Counted from the first letter of the stretch, positions 42,829 to 51,737 are shown. The stretch is DNA of 64,000 nt from CADCVW01 sp035644935 (GCA_035644935.1 DASQNO010000104.1:1-64000); one strand, 5' to 3'. A program made the numbers and translations. The notes: generated from the letters alone by a model not told the origin.

Positions 42829-44265
42829 GTGCCCTTGACCCCCCGCCTCGACCTTCGCACCAGCCAGCAGCTGCTGATGACGCCGCAGCTGCAGCAGGCG
42901 ATCGGCCTGCTGGCGCTCTCTAATCTGGAAATCGAGACCGCGGTCGCCGAAGAGGTCGCGCGCAATCCCCTGCTGGCGTTCGAAGGGGCAGAAGGCTCCG
43001 CGCCGGCCAAGGCGGATGTGCCGGAGGACGTCGCCGGCGCCGACGCGCTGATCGCCGTCGGCGCGGGCGAGGCGGACGCGCCGCTGGACGTCGACTACGG
43101 CGCCGAGACGTTTCACCACGACAGCGCCTCCGACAGCGGCCGCAGCACCGGCGGCGAGGACGGATTCGACTTCGAACGCGTGCCGTGCGGCCCGGGGTCG
43201 CTTTGCGAACATCTGATGTCGCAGGCCGCACTGTCCTTCGCGGGCGCCGACCTCGTCGTCGCGCGCGCGCTGATCGATGCGGTTGAGGAAACGGGGTACC
43301 TCGCCACGCCGCTACGCGAGATCGCCGAGGGCATCGGCGCGCCGATCGCGCAGGTGGAGCGTGTCCTGGGCGTGCTGCAGGGCTTCGACCCTCCGGGCGT
43401 CGCGGCACGCTCGCTCGCCGAGTGCCTGGCGCTGCAGGCGCGCGCCGCCGATCGCTACGACCCCGCGATGGCGCGTCTCTTGGCTAATCTCGAACTGCTC
43501 GCGCGCGGCGACTTCAAGGCGCTGAAACGCATCTGCGGCGTCGACGACGAGGACCTGCGCGACATGATCGCCGAGGTTCGCAGCTACGATCCCAAGCCGG
43601 GTTGCCGGTTCGACCCCGGCGGCGACGCGCGCACGCTCGTCCCCGACCTGCTGGTCGCCCGGACTCGCGACGGCTGGGCGGTGGAGCTCAACGCCGCCAC
43701 GCTGCCCCGGCTGATCGTCGACCGCCGCTACCATGCGCGGCTGGACGCGGGCGGCAAGGCGAGCCGCGCCTTCGCGGCGGAATGCATGGCGGGCGCCAAC
43801 TGGCTGATGAAGGCGCTGGACAGCCGCGCGCAGACGATCCTCAAGGTGGGAACCGAGCTGGTGCGCCATCAGGAAGGCTTCTTCGCGCACGGCGCGGCAG
43901 GGCTGAAGCCGCTGACGCTGTCGCGCGTCGCGGACGCGGTCGGCGTTCACGAAACCACCGTCGGGCGCGTCGCGTCCAACAAGTCGCTCGCCTGCGCGCG
44001 CGGGCTGTTTCCCCTGAAGTATTTCTTCACCAGCGGCGTCGGCGCGGCGGACGGCGGCGAAGCGTCGGCGGAAGCGGTTAAGAGCCGCATCCGCGCGCTG
44101 ATCGCCGCAGAAAAGCCCCAGGCGGTGCTCAGCGACGACACGCTCGTCGACCTGCTCCGCGCGGAGGGCGTCGAGATCGCCCGCCGAACGGTCGCCAAGT
44201 ACCGCGAGGCGTGCGGGCTCGGCTCCTCCGTGCAGCGCCGCCGCCACGCCGCACTCGGGCACTAG
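42829..44265 (+). CDS. rpoN: RNA polymerase sigma-54 factor
   Basis: 478 residues from GTG 42829. Region I is RTSQQLLMTPQLQQAIGLL, followed by an acidic region II, the core-binding domain (DPPGVAARSLAECLALQ), and the C-terminal DNA-binding part with the RpoN box in the form ARRTVAKYRE. Sigma-54 directs transcription from -24/-12 promoters with enhancer-binding activators and often IHF. No activator gene is visible nearby. Confidence 0.95.
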   Translation: MPLTPRLDLRTSQQLLMTPQLQQAIGLLALSNLEIETAVAEEVARNPLLAFEGAEGSAPAKADVPEDVAGADALIAVGAGEADAPLDVDYGAETFHHDSASDSGRSTGGEDGFDFERVPCGPGSLCEHLMSQAALSFAGADLVVARALIDAVEETGYLATPLREIAEGIGAPIAQVERVLGVLQGFDPPGVAARSLAECLALQARAADRYDPAMARLLANLELLARGDFKALKRICGVDDEDLRDMIAEVRSYDPKPGCRFDPGGDARTLVPDLLVARTRDGWAVELNAATLPRLIVDRRYHARLDAGGKASRAFAAECMAGANWLMKALDSRAQTILKVGTELVRHQEGFFAHGAAGLKPLTLSRVADAVGVHETTVGRVASNKSLACARGLFPLKYFFTSGVGAADGGEASAEAVKSRIRALIAAEKPQAVLSDDTLVDLLRAEGVEIARRTVAKYREACGLGSSVQRRRHAALGH

Positions 44266-44304
44266 GGCATCGACAGGAGCGCGGCCGGGCGGCAAGGCGC
44301 GCGC

Positions 44305-45216
44305 ATGCCCGACCTCGCCATCCTCTACGAACACCCGCGCTGGTTTCTGCCGCTGTTCGCCGCACTGGACAGCCGCGGAGTGTCCTACGCCGCGATCGAC
44401 GTCGCCGATCACAGATTCGACCCCGCGGCGCGCGACGTGCCCGCCCCCGTGGTGTTCAACCGCGTCGCGATGTCGAGCTTCCTGCGCGGCGAGGATCACC
44501 CGATCTTCTACGCCGCGTCGCTGCTCGCCCGCTGGCAGGAACTGGGCGCGCGGGTCGTCAACGGCCCGTCGGCGCTCGCCTACGACACCTCCAAGGCGCG
44601 GCAGGTCGCCTTGCTCGCGGACCTCGGGGTCGCGGTGCCGCGCACGCTGGCCGTGCACCGCGCCGCGAACGTTCCCGCCGCGGCGCAGGCGATCGGCTAT
44701 CCCGTGCTCGTCAAGGCGAACATCGGCGGCTCGGGCGCCAACATCGCGCGCTTCGACGACGCCGCGACGCTGGCGGCGGCGGTAGCGGACGGAACCCTGC
44801 CGCAGAGCATCGACCGCGTGCTGCTGGTCCAGGACTATGTGCCCGCGCGCGGCGGCATCACGACGCGCGTGGAAACTCTCGGCGGCAGGTTCCTGTACGC
44901 GATCGACGTTTCAAACAGCGGCGGCAGCTTCGACTTGTGCCTGGCCGACATCTGCGCCGCGCCCGGCGCGCCCAGCATGACCGCCGCCGCGCCGCCAGCG
45001 GCGATCGTGTCCGCCGTGGAACGCGTCGCCACGGCGATGGCCCTGGACGTCGGCGGGGTGGAGTACATGGTGGACGACCGCGACGGCGTCGCGCGCGTGT
45101 ACGACATCAACGCCCTGTCCAACTTCGTTGCCGATCCGCTGCCGCTGCTGGGCTACGACCCGCACGAACGGCTGGTCGACTATCTCGTCGCCGTCATCGC
45201 GGAGCAGCGCTCATGA
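44305..45216 (+). CDS. RimK-like ATP-grasp ligase
   Basis: A 303-residue ATP-grasp protein: pre-ATP-grasp domain (about 1-90), then DTSKARQVALLADLGVAVPR, the ATP-binding GYPVLVKANIGGSGANIARF, LVQDYVPARGG and the metal-binding YDINALSNF at the end. ATP-grasp enzymes join a carboxylate to an amine or thiol through an acyl phosphate. The substrate is unknown. It is coupled by ATGA overlap to a flavin monooxygenase, suggesting a two-step modification pathway. Confidence 0.85.
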   Translation: MPDLAILYEHPRWFLPLFAALDSRGVSYAAIDVADHRFDPAARDVPAPVVFNRVAMSSFLRGEDHPIFYAASLLARWQELGARVVNGPSALAYDTSKARQVALLADLGVAVPRTLAVHRAANVPAAAQAIGYPVLVKANIGGSGANIARFDDAATLAAAVADGTLPQSIDRVLLVQDYVPARGGITTRVETLGGRFLYAIDVSNSGGSFDLCLADICAAPGAPSMTAAAPPAAIVSAVERVATAMALDVGGVEYMVDDRDGVARVYDINALSNFVADPLPLLGYDPHERLVDYLVAVIAEQRS

Positions 45217-46244
45217 GGTTCGGATACTGGATGCCCGTGTTCGGCGGCTGGCTGCGCAACGTCGTCGACGAAGGCATGGAGGCGAGCTGGGACTATGTTC
45301 GCCGGCTGACGCTTCGGTCGGAGGAGACGGGCTGGGACCTGACGCTGATCGCCGAGCTCAACCTCAACGACATCAAGGGCATCGAGGCTCCGGCGCTGGA
45401 CGCCTGGTCGACGGCGGCGGCGCTGGCGGCGGTGACCTCGCGCATCGAACTCATGGTCGCGGTTCGGCCCAATTTCCACCAACCGGCGATGTTCGCCAAG
45501 CAGGCGGCGAACATCGACCGGATCAGCGGCGGGCGGCTGTCCCTCAATGTCGTGTCGTCCTGGTGGGCCGAGGAAGCGAGTTCCTATGGGCTGCAGTTCG
45601 ACGCCCACGGCGACCGCTACGCCCGCACGCGCGAATGGCTGACCGTGGTCGACGGGCTGTGGCGCGAGAAGCGTTTCAGCTTCACGGGCGAGATCTACCG
45701 GACGGTGGACGCGATCGTAGAACCCAAGCCGCTGCGCCGCCCGACGATCTATGCCGGCGGGGAAAGCGATGCGGCCAAGACGCTGATCGCCACGCAATGC
45801 GACGCCTATGTGATGCACGGCGATCCGGTGGACGCCATCGCGCCCAAGATCGCCGACATGGAAGCGCGGCGCGCGGCCTTGGGATTGGATTCGATGAGCT
45901 ACGGCATGGCCGCCTACGCCATCGTCCGTGACAGCGAGGCGGAGGCGAAGCGGGAGCTGGAACGGATCACGGCGCTGCCGCCGGTGCCGCCATCGGGCTT
46001 CGACAATTTCGATCAGTGGCTTTCGGGCACGAAGCTGGAGCGCGAGCTCAAGTTGCAGGAATATTCGGTATCGAACCGGGGACTGCGACCCAATTTGGTC
46101 GGCACGCCCGAGCAGCTGCAGGAGCGCATCGCGGCCTACGAAGCCGCGGGCCTCGACCTCCTGCTGCTGCAGTGCAGCCCGCAGGCCGAGGAGATGGACC
46201 GCTTCGCCGCCCAGGTCATCGCGCCGATGAAGGCGTTGGCTTAG
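45213..46244 (+). CDS. LLM-class flavin-dependent monooxygenase
   Basis: A 343-residue luciferase-like monooxygenase (bacterial luciferase/SsuD fold): MRFGYWMPVFGGWLRNVVDE, then VAVRPNFHQPAMFAKQAAN, LSLNVVSSWWAEEASSYG, HGDRYARTREW and RPTIYAGGES. Close in pattern to the alkanesulfonate and dimethyl-sulfone monooxygenase group, which uses FMNH2. No flavin reductase or sulfonate transporter is adjacent. It starts inside the ATP-grasp stop and converges with the DUF72 gene (4-base overlap). Confidence 0.9.
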   Translation: MRFGYWMPVFGGWLRNVVDEGMEASWDYVRRLTLRSEETGWDLTLIAELNLNDIKGIEAPALDAWSTAAALAAVTSRIELMVAVRPNFHQPAMFAKQAANIDRISGGRLSLNVVSSWWAEEASSYGLQFDAHGDRYARTREWLTVVDGLWREKRFSFTGEIYRTVDAIVEPKPLRRPTIYAGGESDAAKTLIATQCDAYVMHGDPVDAIAPKIADMEARRAALGLDSMSYGMAAYAIVRDSEAEAKRELERITALPPVPPSGFDNFDQWLSGTKLERELKLQEYSVSNRGLRPNLVGTPEQLQERIAAYEAAGLDLLLLQCSPQAEEMDRFAAQVIAPMKALA

Positions 46245-46981
46245 GGCCGCAGTCGCGCGATCAGCGCTTGTGCGGCAGCGGGCGCGCGTATCTTGGCGCC
46301 GTTGATCGCGAACATGAAAACGTCGCCAGTTGCCGCGGCCGTGCGCGCTTCGCCTGCCCAGCTATCCAGCGAACCGGCATCGTAGCCGGCCGGCTCGTCG
46401 TCCCGCATCGCCTGCAGGCGTGCGTAGGTGAAGCCGGCGGTGGCCTCGTAGGGGAACGGCGCCGGGTCCAGCCGCACCACGGCCACGTCGTGCGCACGCG
46501 CCAGTGCAAAGAAGGCGGGGTCGTTGAAGCTTTCGTGCTTCACTTCGATCGCGTGGCGCAGGCGGACGCCGTCACGCGAGCTCGGGAGGAGCGCCAGGAA
46601 CACAGCGAGGTCGTCGGGTTCGAAGCGCTTAATCGCGGCGAGCTGCCACATCACAGGTCCCAGCTTGTCGCCAAGCTCGGTCAGTCCCTGCGCCAGAAAG
46701 CGCTCGATCCCCTCGCCTGCTTCGCCCAGGATGCGGCGGTTGGTGCAAAAGCGCGAACCCTTGATCGTGAACGTAAAATCGTCCGGCGTCGCCGCCGCCC
46801 AGCGCCTGAAGCAGTCCGCGCTTTGCGTCTTGTAGAAGGTCGCGTTGATCTCGATCGCCTGCACCCGGCCGGCGGCATGTTCGAGCTCGCGGGCATGCGG
46901 CAGGCCCGGAGGATAGAAGACGCCGCGCCATTCCGGAAACGTCCAGCCCCCGATGCCGACTCTGATCGCTCCGTGCGCCAT
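46241..46981 (-). CDS. DUF72 family protein
   Basis: A 246-residue TIM-barrel-like protein: VGIGGWTFPEWRGVFYPPGL, EINATFYKTQSADCFRRW, FTIKGSRFCTN, AIEVKHESF. DUF72 (YecE-like) proteins are widespread with no established function. ATG 46981 is chosen because the conserved core starts there; the upstream frame is unlike the family. Confidence 0.88.
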   Translation of the reverse strand: MAHGAIRVGIGGWTFPEWRGVFYPPGLPHARELEHAAGRVQAIEINATFYKTQSADCFRRWAAATPDDFTFTIKGSRFCTNRRILGEAGEGIERFLAQGLTELGDKLGPVMWQLAAIKRFEPDDLAVFLALLPSSRDGVRLRHAIEVKHESFNDPAFFALARAHDVAVVRLDPAPFPYEATAGFTYARLQAMRDDEPAGYDAGSLDSWAGEARTAAATGDVFMFAINGAKIRAPAAAQALIARLRP

Positions 46982-47042
46982 TCCGCTTTGTGCGGCCCGC
47001 CGCTCGCGGGCGCAACACGCCAGCGGCCGATCGCTCACCGGT

Positions 47043-47175
47043 TCAGCGGAGCGGGAGAACGAGCCCCAGTATCGCGACCGCCAAAGCCATGGCCGAAAGG
47101 ATCAGCGCCGCCCGCGCCCCTCCCCGCCGCCCGCTCCAAGGCGCTGTCGGCTGCCGAATGATCTTCCTCGCTCAT
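47043..47175 (-). pseudogene. Small membrane-protein gene with probable frameshift
   Basis: From ATG 47175 one frame encodes MSEEDHSAADSALERAAG. The neighbouring frame then encodes AALILSAMALAVAILGLVLP-LR and a stop at 47043-47045. Together they look like an acidic leader plus one transmembrane helix; the interval length (133) is one base over a multiple of three, as expected for a single-base insertion in the G-rich middle. It may be a decayed gene, a sequencing error or chance. The rest of the 46982-47405 interval shows no other gene. Confidence 0.35.
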
Positions 47176-47405
47176 CCATCACGCCTACCCGGCCGCGAAC
47201 CGCACGTCGAACCGGGCGCAAGCTACGGGCCGACGCGCAAGTTCATCCATTCTGGTGATTGTCGGCAGCGCCGTGCGGGAAGCCCGCGGCGCGGTTAACC
47301 ATGTTGCTCCAAACCGGAGAGACCGGCCGCCCTTTGCATTGCGCGTCGCTCGGCGTTGCGCACATGTCGCGGCGGCACCGCGTCCGCCGCCAGGAAGATC
47401 GCACC

Positions 47406-47876
47406 TTGGAACACGCACCGATCAGGTCGCTCGAGGGTCTTCGGGCCAAGCTCTCGGGCTTGCGCAAAAGCAACCAGCAGGAAGCGGCCGTGCTGGCGGA
47501 AATCCAGGCGCAGCTGGACGACTTCCCGACGGGCGAAACGGTGGCGCCCCTCGTTTTCGCGCGCCGTATCCATCGGTCGCGCATGCGGGCGAACGAGATT
47601 TTTGGTCCGCACATCGTTCGCGACCCGAAGTGGGAGATGCTGCTGGAACTCTTCATCGCCCATCACGAGCGGCGGCGGGTCAGCGTCAGTTCGCTCTGCC
47701 ATGCCGCCAACGCACCGGCGACGACCAGCCTGCGACATGTGGAGGCGCTGGAGCGGCAGGGCTTTGTCGAGCGTGTCGATGATCCCTTGGACGCGCGGCG
47801 ATCCTGGATTCAGCCCACGCCCAAGGCGCTGGACGGTGTTGTGGCGCTTCTGCGCGAAATGCAACGTACTGGCTGA
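47406..47876 (+). CDS. MarR-like winged-helix protein
   Basis: About 156 residues. The C-terminal two-thirds are a winged helix: WEMLLELFIAHHERRRVSVS, SLCHAANAPATTSLRHVEAL, VDDPLDARRSWIQPTPKAL, the last resembling the MarR wing. TTG 47406 has AGGAAG 9 bases upstream; ATG 47364 is an alternative. The N-terminal helix may dimerise. A cytoplasmic regulator; targets are unknown. Confidence 0.78.
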   Translation: MEHAPIRSLEGLRAKLSGLRKSNQQEAAVLAEIQAQLDDFPTGETVAPLVFARRIHRSRMRANEIFGPHIVRDPKWEMLLELFIAHHERRRVSVSSLCHAANAPATTSLRHVEALERQGFVERVDDPLDARRSWIQPTPKALDGVVALLREMQRTG

Positions 47877-47935
47877 GCCGCGAGGAGGTCAGCTATGCAG
47901 TTGCGTGCGAGAGGCGGCCCGCGCAGACGATGCCC

Positions 47936-48373
47936 ATGTCCGATGCCGATCTCGCCCGCTTCATCGACGCGCAGAGCCGGGTATACGACGACGCGCTGGC
48001 CGAGCTGCGCGCCGGTCGCAAGGCCAGCCACTGGATGTGGTTCGTGTTTCCGCAGATCGCCGGTCTAGGCGCCAGTCCGACCTCGCGACATTACGCGATC
48101 CGGTCCGCCGCCGAAGCGCGCGCCTTCCTGGCGCACCCGGTGCTCGGCCGGCGGCTGCGGGCGTGCACGGAGGCATTGCTTCAGCATGAGGATCGCAGCG
48201 CCGAGGCGATGCTGGGGAGCATCGATGCGGTAAAGCTGCGATCGTCGATAACGCTCTTCGAAGCCGTCTCGGCAGGCGAGGACGCTCGGCTCTTCGGCCA
48301 CTGCCTCGACCGGTTCTTCGCCGGCATGCGCGATCCGATGACCCTTCGCCTCCTCGCACCGCCTCCGGACTAG
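47936..48373 (+). CDS. DUF1810 family protein
   Basis: 145 residues matching DUF1810 by length and by LARFIDAQSRVYDDALAELR, GRKASHWMWFVFPQIAGLG and HPVLGRRLRACTEALLQ. The family is all-helical, soluble and uncharacterised. ATG 47930 is an alternative start; neither has a good ribosome binding site. It converges with the DUF2721 gene with a 4-base overlap. Confidence 0.87.
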   Translation: MSDADLARFIDAQSRVYDDALAELRAGRKASHWMWFVFPQIAGLGASPTSRHYAIRSAAEARAFLAHPVLGRRLRACTEALLQHEDRSAEAMLGSIDAVKLRSSITLFEAVSAGEDARLFGHCLDRFFAGMRDPMTLRLLAPPPD

Positions 48374-48840
48374 GCGTCGTCGCCGGTCGAACGGTCGATC
48401 AGCGCGCGCCGGACGCGGACCGAGCGCATCGACAGGTTGACCTCCCACAGGAACAGCAGCAGCCCGATGATCAGCAGCGCCATGGCGACGATGAACAGCA
48501 CAGCGATCGGCCGCGCGTAAGCGAAGTGCGCCAGTTCGGCAACGAACAGGATGGCGACGACCAGGCTGACGAACAGCGCCGAGCCGGTGCACGCGCCGAT
48601 CGCCGATTGCACCACCGTCATGCGGCGATCGAGAACCCGCAGCTCGACCCGCATGCGCGAGCGTTCGGCATCGCTCCCCGTCGCGAACTCGCTCTCCAAC
48701 TGCCGGGCGCGGTCGATCACGCGCCCCAGCCGCGCGGCCATGACGTTGAGGATCGAGCCGATCCCGGCGAGCAGAAACACGGGGCCGATGGCGAGCGAGA
48801 TCAGCTGGGCAATGCCGGTGACGGTGGATGCGGGCGTCAT
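48370..48840 (-). CDS. DUF2721 family membrane protein
   Basis: 156 residues with three predicted transmembrane helices (LISLAIGPVFLLAGIGSILN; GSALFVSLVVAILFVAELAH; IAVLFIVAMALLIIGLLLFL) and a basic cytoplasmic loop RLGRVIDRARQLE typical of DUF2721. Function unknown; probably an inner-membrane protein. Confidence 0.85.
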   Translation of the reverse strand: MTPASTVTGIAQLISLAIGPVFLLAGIGSILNVMAARLGRVIDRARQLESEFATGSDAERSRMRVELRVLDRRMTVVQSAIGACTGSALFVSLVVAILFVAELAHFAYARPIAVLFIVAMALLIIGLLLFLWEVNLSMRSVRVRRALIDRSTGDDA

Positions 48841-48987
48841 GCCCCGTCATCGGCCATGGCGCCGAGGCTCGCAAGATCATGCGGCCGGCGTTGCGGGATG
48901 AACTGCGCCTGTCGGAGGGGTTCAGGAACCCAACATGCGGCGGCGCGCTAATCGGACCCAAGCGCGGGGGCGTGAAGGAGTAAACAC

Positions 48988-49665
48988 ATGAAGACGATCT
49001 TGATGAGCATGGCGGCGGCGACCGCGCTGGCCGCCGGTGCTCCGGCCGCGGCGCAGTATGCGAACGGCGGCTATCAGAACAGCAACGGCCAGAACGCGAA
49101 TGGGCAGTACGCGAACGGTCAGTACGGGATGGGCGCCAACGGCAACCTGTCCGCGCGGATCGACCAGCTTCGCCTGCGGATCGATACCGGCTTGCAGAGC
49201 GGCGCGATCAGCCGGGCCGAGGTCCGTCCGCTGCGCCAGCAGCTGCGCCAGCTGACCCAGCTCGAGCGCCAGTACAGCGCCAACGGCTTGTCCGGTCAGG
49301 AGCGTTCCGAACTCCAGCAGCGGCTCCGCAGCCTGCGCCAGCAGGTCCGTACGGCCGAAGGCGGCGCGCAGGGGCGTTACGACCAGGACGACGATTACGC
49401 GCAAGGGCCGAACAGGCAGTATGACGACGGCTACGCGCAGCCGGCGCCGCGCGGCGGATTGGGCGGCATCATCGACAGCGTTCTCGGACGCGGGTCGCTG
49501 GCGGTCGGGCAACGCGCGTCGGGCAACCTGTCCGCGCTGCCCTACGAGTACCGCAACCAGTATCGCGACAGCAACAACGTCTATTTCCGTACGGACGGGC
49601 GGCAGATCTATCAGATCGACGCCCGCACGCAGACGGTGGTCCGCGTTCACGCCATGAATCGCTGA
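48988..49665 (+). CDS. Secreted Asn/Gly/Tyr-rich RcnB-like protein
   Basis: 225 residues with a signal peptide (cleavage near APAAAQ). The mature N-terminus has imperfect N-G-Q-Y repeats (GQNANGQYANGQYGMGANGN). A long helical Gln/Arg/Leu-rich segment follows (LRQQLRQLTQLERQ, LQQRLRSLRQQVR). The C-terminus, YFRTDGRQIYQIDARTQTVV, is like RcnB-type domains and like the protein at 100-555. GAAGGAG precedes ATG. Probably periplasmic or envelope-associated; role unknown. Confidence 0.8.
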   Translation: MKTILMSMAAATALAAGAPAAAQYANGGYQNSNGQNANGQYANGQYGMGANGNLSARIDQLRLRIDTGLQSGAISRAEVRPLRQQLRQLTQLERQYSANGLSGQERSELQQRLRSLRQQVRTAEGGAQGRYDQDDDYAQGPNRQYDDGYAQPAPRGGLGGIIDSVLGRGSLAVGQRASGNLSALPYEYRNQYRDSNNVYFRTDGRQIYQIDARTQTVVRVHAMNR

Positions 49666-49686
49666 TCCGCTTCTAGCGACGCCAAG

Positions 49687-49752
49687 GCCCCGGCCGGCGC
49701 TTTCGAACCGAGCCGAATGCGGCTCGGTTCGGGGGCGTCGGCCGGGGCTTTC
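49687..49752 (+). terminator. Two-tier hairpin terminator
   Basis: An outer perfect 10-bp stem GCCCCGGCCG (49687-49696) / CGGCCGGGGC (49739-49748) encloses an inner perfect 12-bp stem CGAACCGAGCCG (49704-49715) / CGGCTCGGTTCG (49720-49731) with loop AATG. TTTC follows. It lies 20 bases after the preceding gene's stop. The stacked double stem is more elaborate than a normal terminator. Confidence 0.75.
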
Positions 49753-49773
49753 TGCGTCCGGGCGTCGCGGGTG

Positions 49774-49799
49774 GGAACCGGCGGGCCATGCCCCGCGTA
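49774..49799 (+). promoter_or_regulatory. EcfG-like general stress promoter of the SDR gene
   Basis: GGAAC (49774-49778), 17 bases, then CGTA (49796-49799), followed by AATC. This fits the alphaproteobacterial EcfG consensus GGAAC-N16/17-CGTT with one mismatch. It is 29 bases upstream of the SDR start, so the leader would be short. It predicts control by the PhyR-NepR-EcfG general stress response, which is inference. Confidence 0.5.
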
Positions 49800-49827
49800 A
49801 ATCTCCCCAACCAGTTGGAGATGCGCG

Positions 49828-50682
49828 ATGGCCCACGATGTCGAACCGATGATCCACGAAGACGCGCTGCCTGGTCACGAGAGCCAGATGGACGACAAGC
49901 CGCAGTGGCAGCCGCGCTATCCGGGTTCCGGACGCCTGGACGGCAAGGTGGCGCTGGTGACGGGCGCGGACAGCGGCATCGGGCGGGCGGTCGCCGCGCT
50001 GTACGCCCGCGAAGGCGCGGACGTCGCGATCCTGTACCTCAACGAACATGACGACGCGGCGGAAACCAAGCGCATCGTCGAGAGCGAAGGCCGCCGCGCG
50101 CTGACGATCGCCGGCGACGTCGGCGACAAGCAATTCTGCCAGGCGGCGGTGGACGAGGTGGTGGAGGCGTTCGGCAAGCTGGACGTGCTGGTCAACAATG
50201 CGGGCGAGCAGCACCCGGACCAGGAGATCACCGACATCACCGAGGAGCAGCTGCGACGGACGTTTCAGACCAACATCTTCGGCATGTTCTTCATGACGCA
50301 GGCGGCGCGGCCGCACCTCAAGGAGGGCGCGGCGATCGTCAATTGCACATCGGTGACGAGCTACAAGGGATCGGAGGAGCTGCTCGATTATTCCAGCACC
50401 AAGGGCGCGATCACCGCGTTCACCCGGGCGCTGTCGGGTAACCTGGCCGAGAAGGGCATTCGCGTGAACGGTGTCGCGCCCGGGCCGATCTGGACGCCGC
50501 TGAACCCGATGGGCGGCGCCAGCCCCGAGAAGCTGGAAAGCTTCGGCGAGGACACGCCGATGGGGCGCCCCGGCCAGCCAAACGAAGTCGCGCCGGCGTT
50601 CCTGTTCCTCGCGTGCGAGGATTCAAGCTACATGACGGGGCAAGTGCTGCATCCGAACGGCGGAATCATCGTCAACGGGTAG
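49828..50682 (+). CDS. SDR-family oxidoreductase, stress type
   Basis: A 284-residue short-chain dehydrogenase with a 38-residue leader (MIHEDALPGHESQMDDKPQW) before the Rossmann motif TGADSGIGRAVA. NNAG, the catalytic Ser-Tyr-Lys region (CTSVTSYKGSEELLDYSSTK) and VAPGPIWTPL are clear. It is of the YdaD/YhdF type with a long N-terminus, a group often induced by general stress; the EcfG-like promoter upstream fits this. NAD(P)-dependent; substrate unknown. Confidence 0.92.
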   Translation: MAHDVEPMIHEDALPGHESQMDDKPQWQPRYPGSGRLDGKVALVTGADSGIGRAVAALYAREGADVAILYLNEHDDAAETKRIVESEGRRALTIAGDVGDKQFCQAAVDEVVEAFGKLDVLVNNAGEQHPDQEITDITEEQLRRTFQTNIFGMFFMTQAARPHLKEGAAIVNCTSVTSYKGSEELLDYSSTKGAITAFTRALSGNLAEKGIRVNGVAPGPIWTPLNPMGGASPEKLESFGEDTPMGRPGQPNEVAPAFLFLACEDSSYMTGQVLHPNGGIIVNG

Positions 50683-50699
50683 GCGAGCGGCGCGGCCGT

Positions 50700-50866
50700 C
50701 CACAGCGCGAAAGTCGCTAAGTTCGCAAAGTTCCTAGTGTTGAGCCGTTTTGCGGGAGCCACGATCCGGGTCGCGGAAGTCTGGGTGGCGCGGACGGGTC
50801 AAAGAGCCTTTGGCGACTCGCAAGCCGCGCCGCACCATGGCACCGCGCGAAGGGTGTAGGACAGCG
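50700..50866. repeat. Diverged dispersed element, copy B
   Basis: Inverted relative to copy A (12312-12460). In order on the + strand: AGCGCGAAAGTCGCTAAG, AAAGTTCCTAGTGTTGAGCC, CGGACGGGTCAAAGAGCC, GTGTAGGACAG, each the complement of the matching landmark in copy A. No ORF or T-tailed hairpin is present. The remaining bases to 50906 show nothing recognisable. Confidence 0.7.
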
Positions 50867-50906
50867 ATTTCGGTAGTGTCTCGGTGTCAAATCGAAGGTT
50901 CCTGTG

Positions 50907-51170
50907 TTATTTCGACCTTGCGTCAGGCGGATCGCGTTTCAGACCGCGCACTAGGCGCCCGGCTGTGAAGAGACCCGCACCGCAACCTGCCGGAGCCCAA
51001 AGCGGAGAAGAGTAGACAAGAGCCCAGATCACCGTTGTCTGCGAAGCGCCCAAAGCAGAGGCGCCAAGCGCAACAGGCAATCCGATCAAGGTTGCAGCGG
51101 CTACCAAGCCTACGGCCGAGAAGATCAGATTCACGGCACCCAAGAACCAGTAGTACGCGAAATTCGGCAT
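50907..51170 (-). CDS. Putative small two-helix membrane protein
   Basis: 87 residues from ATG 51170 with two predicted transmembrane helices (FLGAVNLIFSAVGLVAAATL; QTTVIWALVYSSPLWAPAG) and a basic tail. Base composition is somewhat lower in G+C than the flanks. A longer frame opens at 51224 but that leader lacks hydrophobicity. I do not recognise a family and no strong ribosome binding site is visible, so it is only a probable gene. Confidence 0.5.
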   Translation of the reverse strand: MPNFAYYWFLGAVNLIFSAVGLVAAATLIGLPVALGASALGASQTTVIWALVYSSPLWAPAGCGAGLFTAGRLVRGLKRDPPDARSK

Positions 51171-51317
51171 AGCGGCGGGTTTACGCCCTGAAGCGGAGCC
51201 TACAAGGCCGCCCTCTTCCTGCAATGTCCGCGAGCCTTAGGGACGGGAGCGTCGGCGTCGATCCGGGCCATCACGCACTCTCCAGACCAGAGCCGATCAG
51301 ACACACCAGCAGGTGTG

Positions 51318-51737
51318 TCAGCGCTTGCGCGCGGCCTGGGCCGCGATGTTCTGCGCGACGGCGGCGCGGACCAGCGCCTTGAATGCCTCCGCGTCCACCG
51401 TCTCGCCCTCGCGGAGGTCGATCGCGCGCATGGCGTTGCCGCCGAGGCTGGCGTTGAAGACGCCCGCCGGGTCGGGCAGCGGCGCGCCGTTGCCGAAGGT
51501 GATTTTGACCTTGCCCGCGAACCCGTCGCCCGTGCAGAGGATGCCGGCACGTTCCCACACGGGCACGCCGGCGGGGTTGGACGGCTTGCGCCACTTGATC
51601 GTCTCGACGATCTCCGGGTCCGCCTCGCGGATCAGCGCGCGCATGGCCGCGAGCGTCGCGCCGCGCCAGTCGCCGAGCGCCGCGATCCGGGCGTCGATCT
51701 GCTCGGAGGCGGTGGGCTCGTCGCTCGCGTCGTCCAT
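51318..51737 (-). CDS. DUF1801 family protein
   Basis: 139 residues matching the YdhG/DUF1801 fold: DWRGATLAAMRALIREADPE, ETIKWRKPSNPAGVPVWE, GKVKITFGNGA and a final helix. ATG 51737 begins the conserved part; the upstream frame is antisense to another gene. The family binds an unknown ligand and has no proven activity. First of several small DUF genes between 51.3 and 53.5 kb. Confidence 0.85.
   Translation of the reverse strand: MDDASDEPTASEQIDARIAALGDWRGATLAAMRALIREADPEIVETIKWRKPSNPAGVPVWERAGILCTGDGFAGKVKITFGNGAPLPDPAGVFNASLGGNAMRAIDLREGETVDAEAFKALVRAAVAQNIAAQAARKR

Noticed and set aside
48905..48940. EcfG promoter (GGAAC) before the gene at 48988
   Set aside because: A GGAAC is present, but no CGTT-like -10 follows at 16-17 bases.
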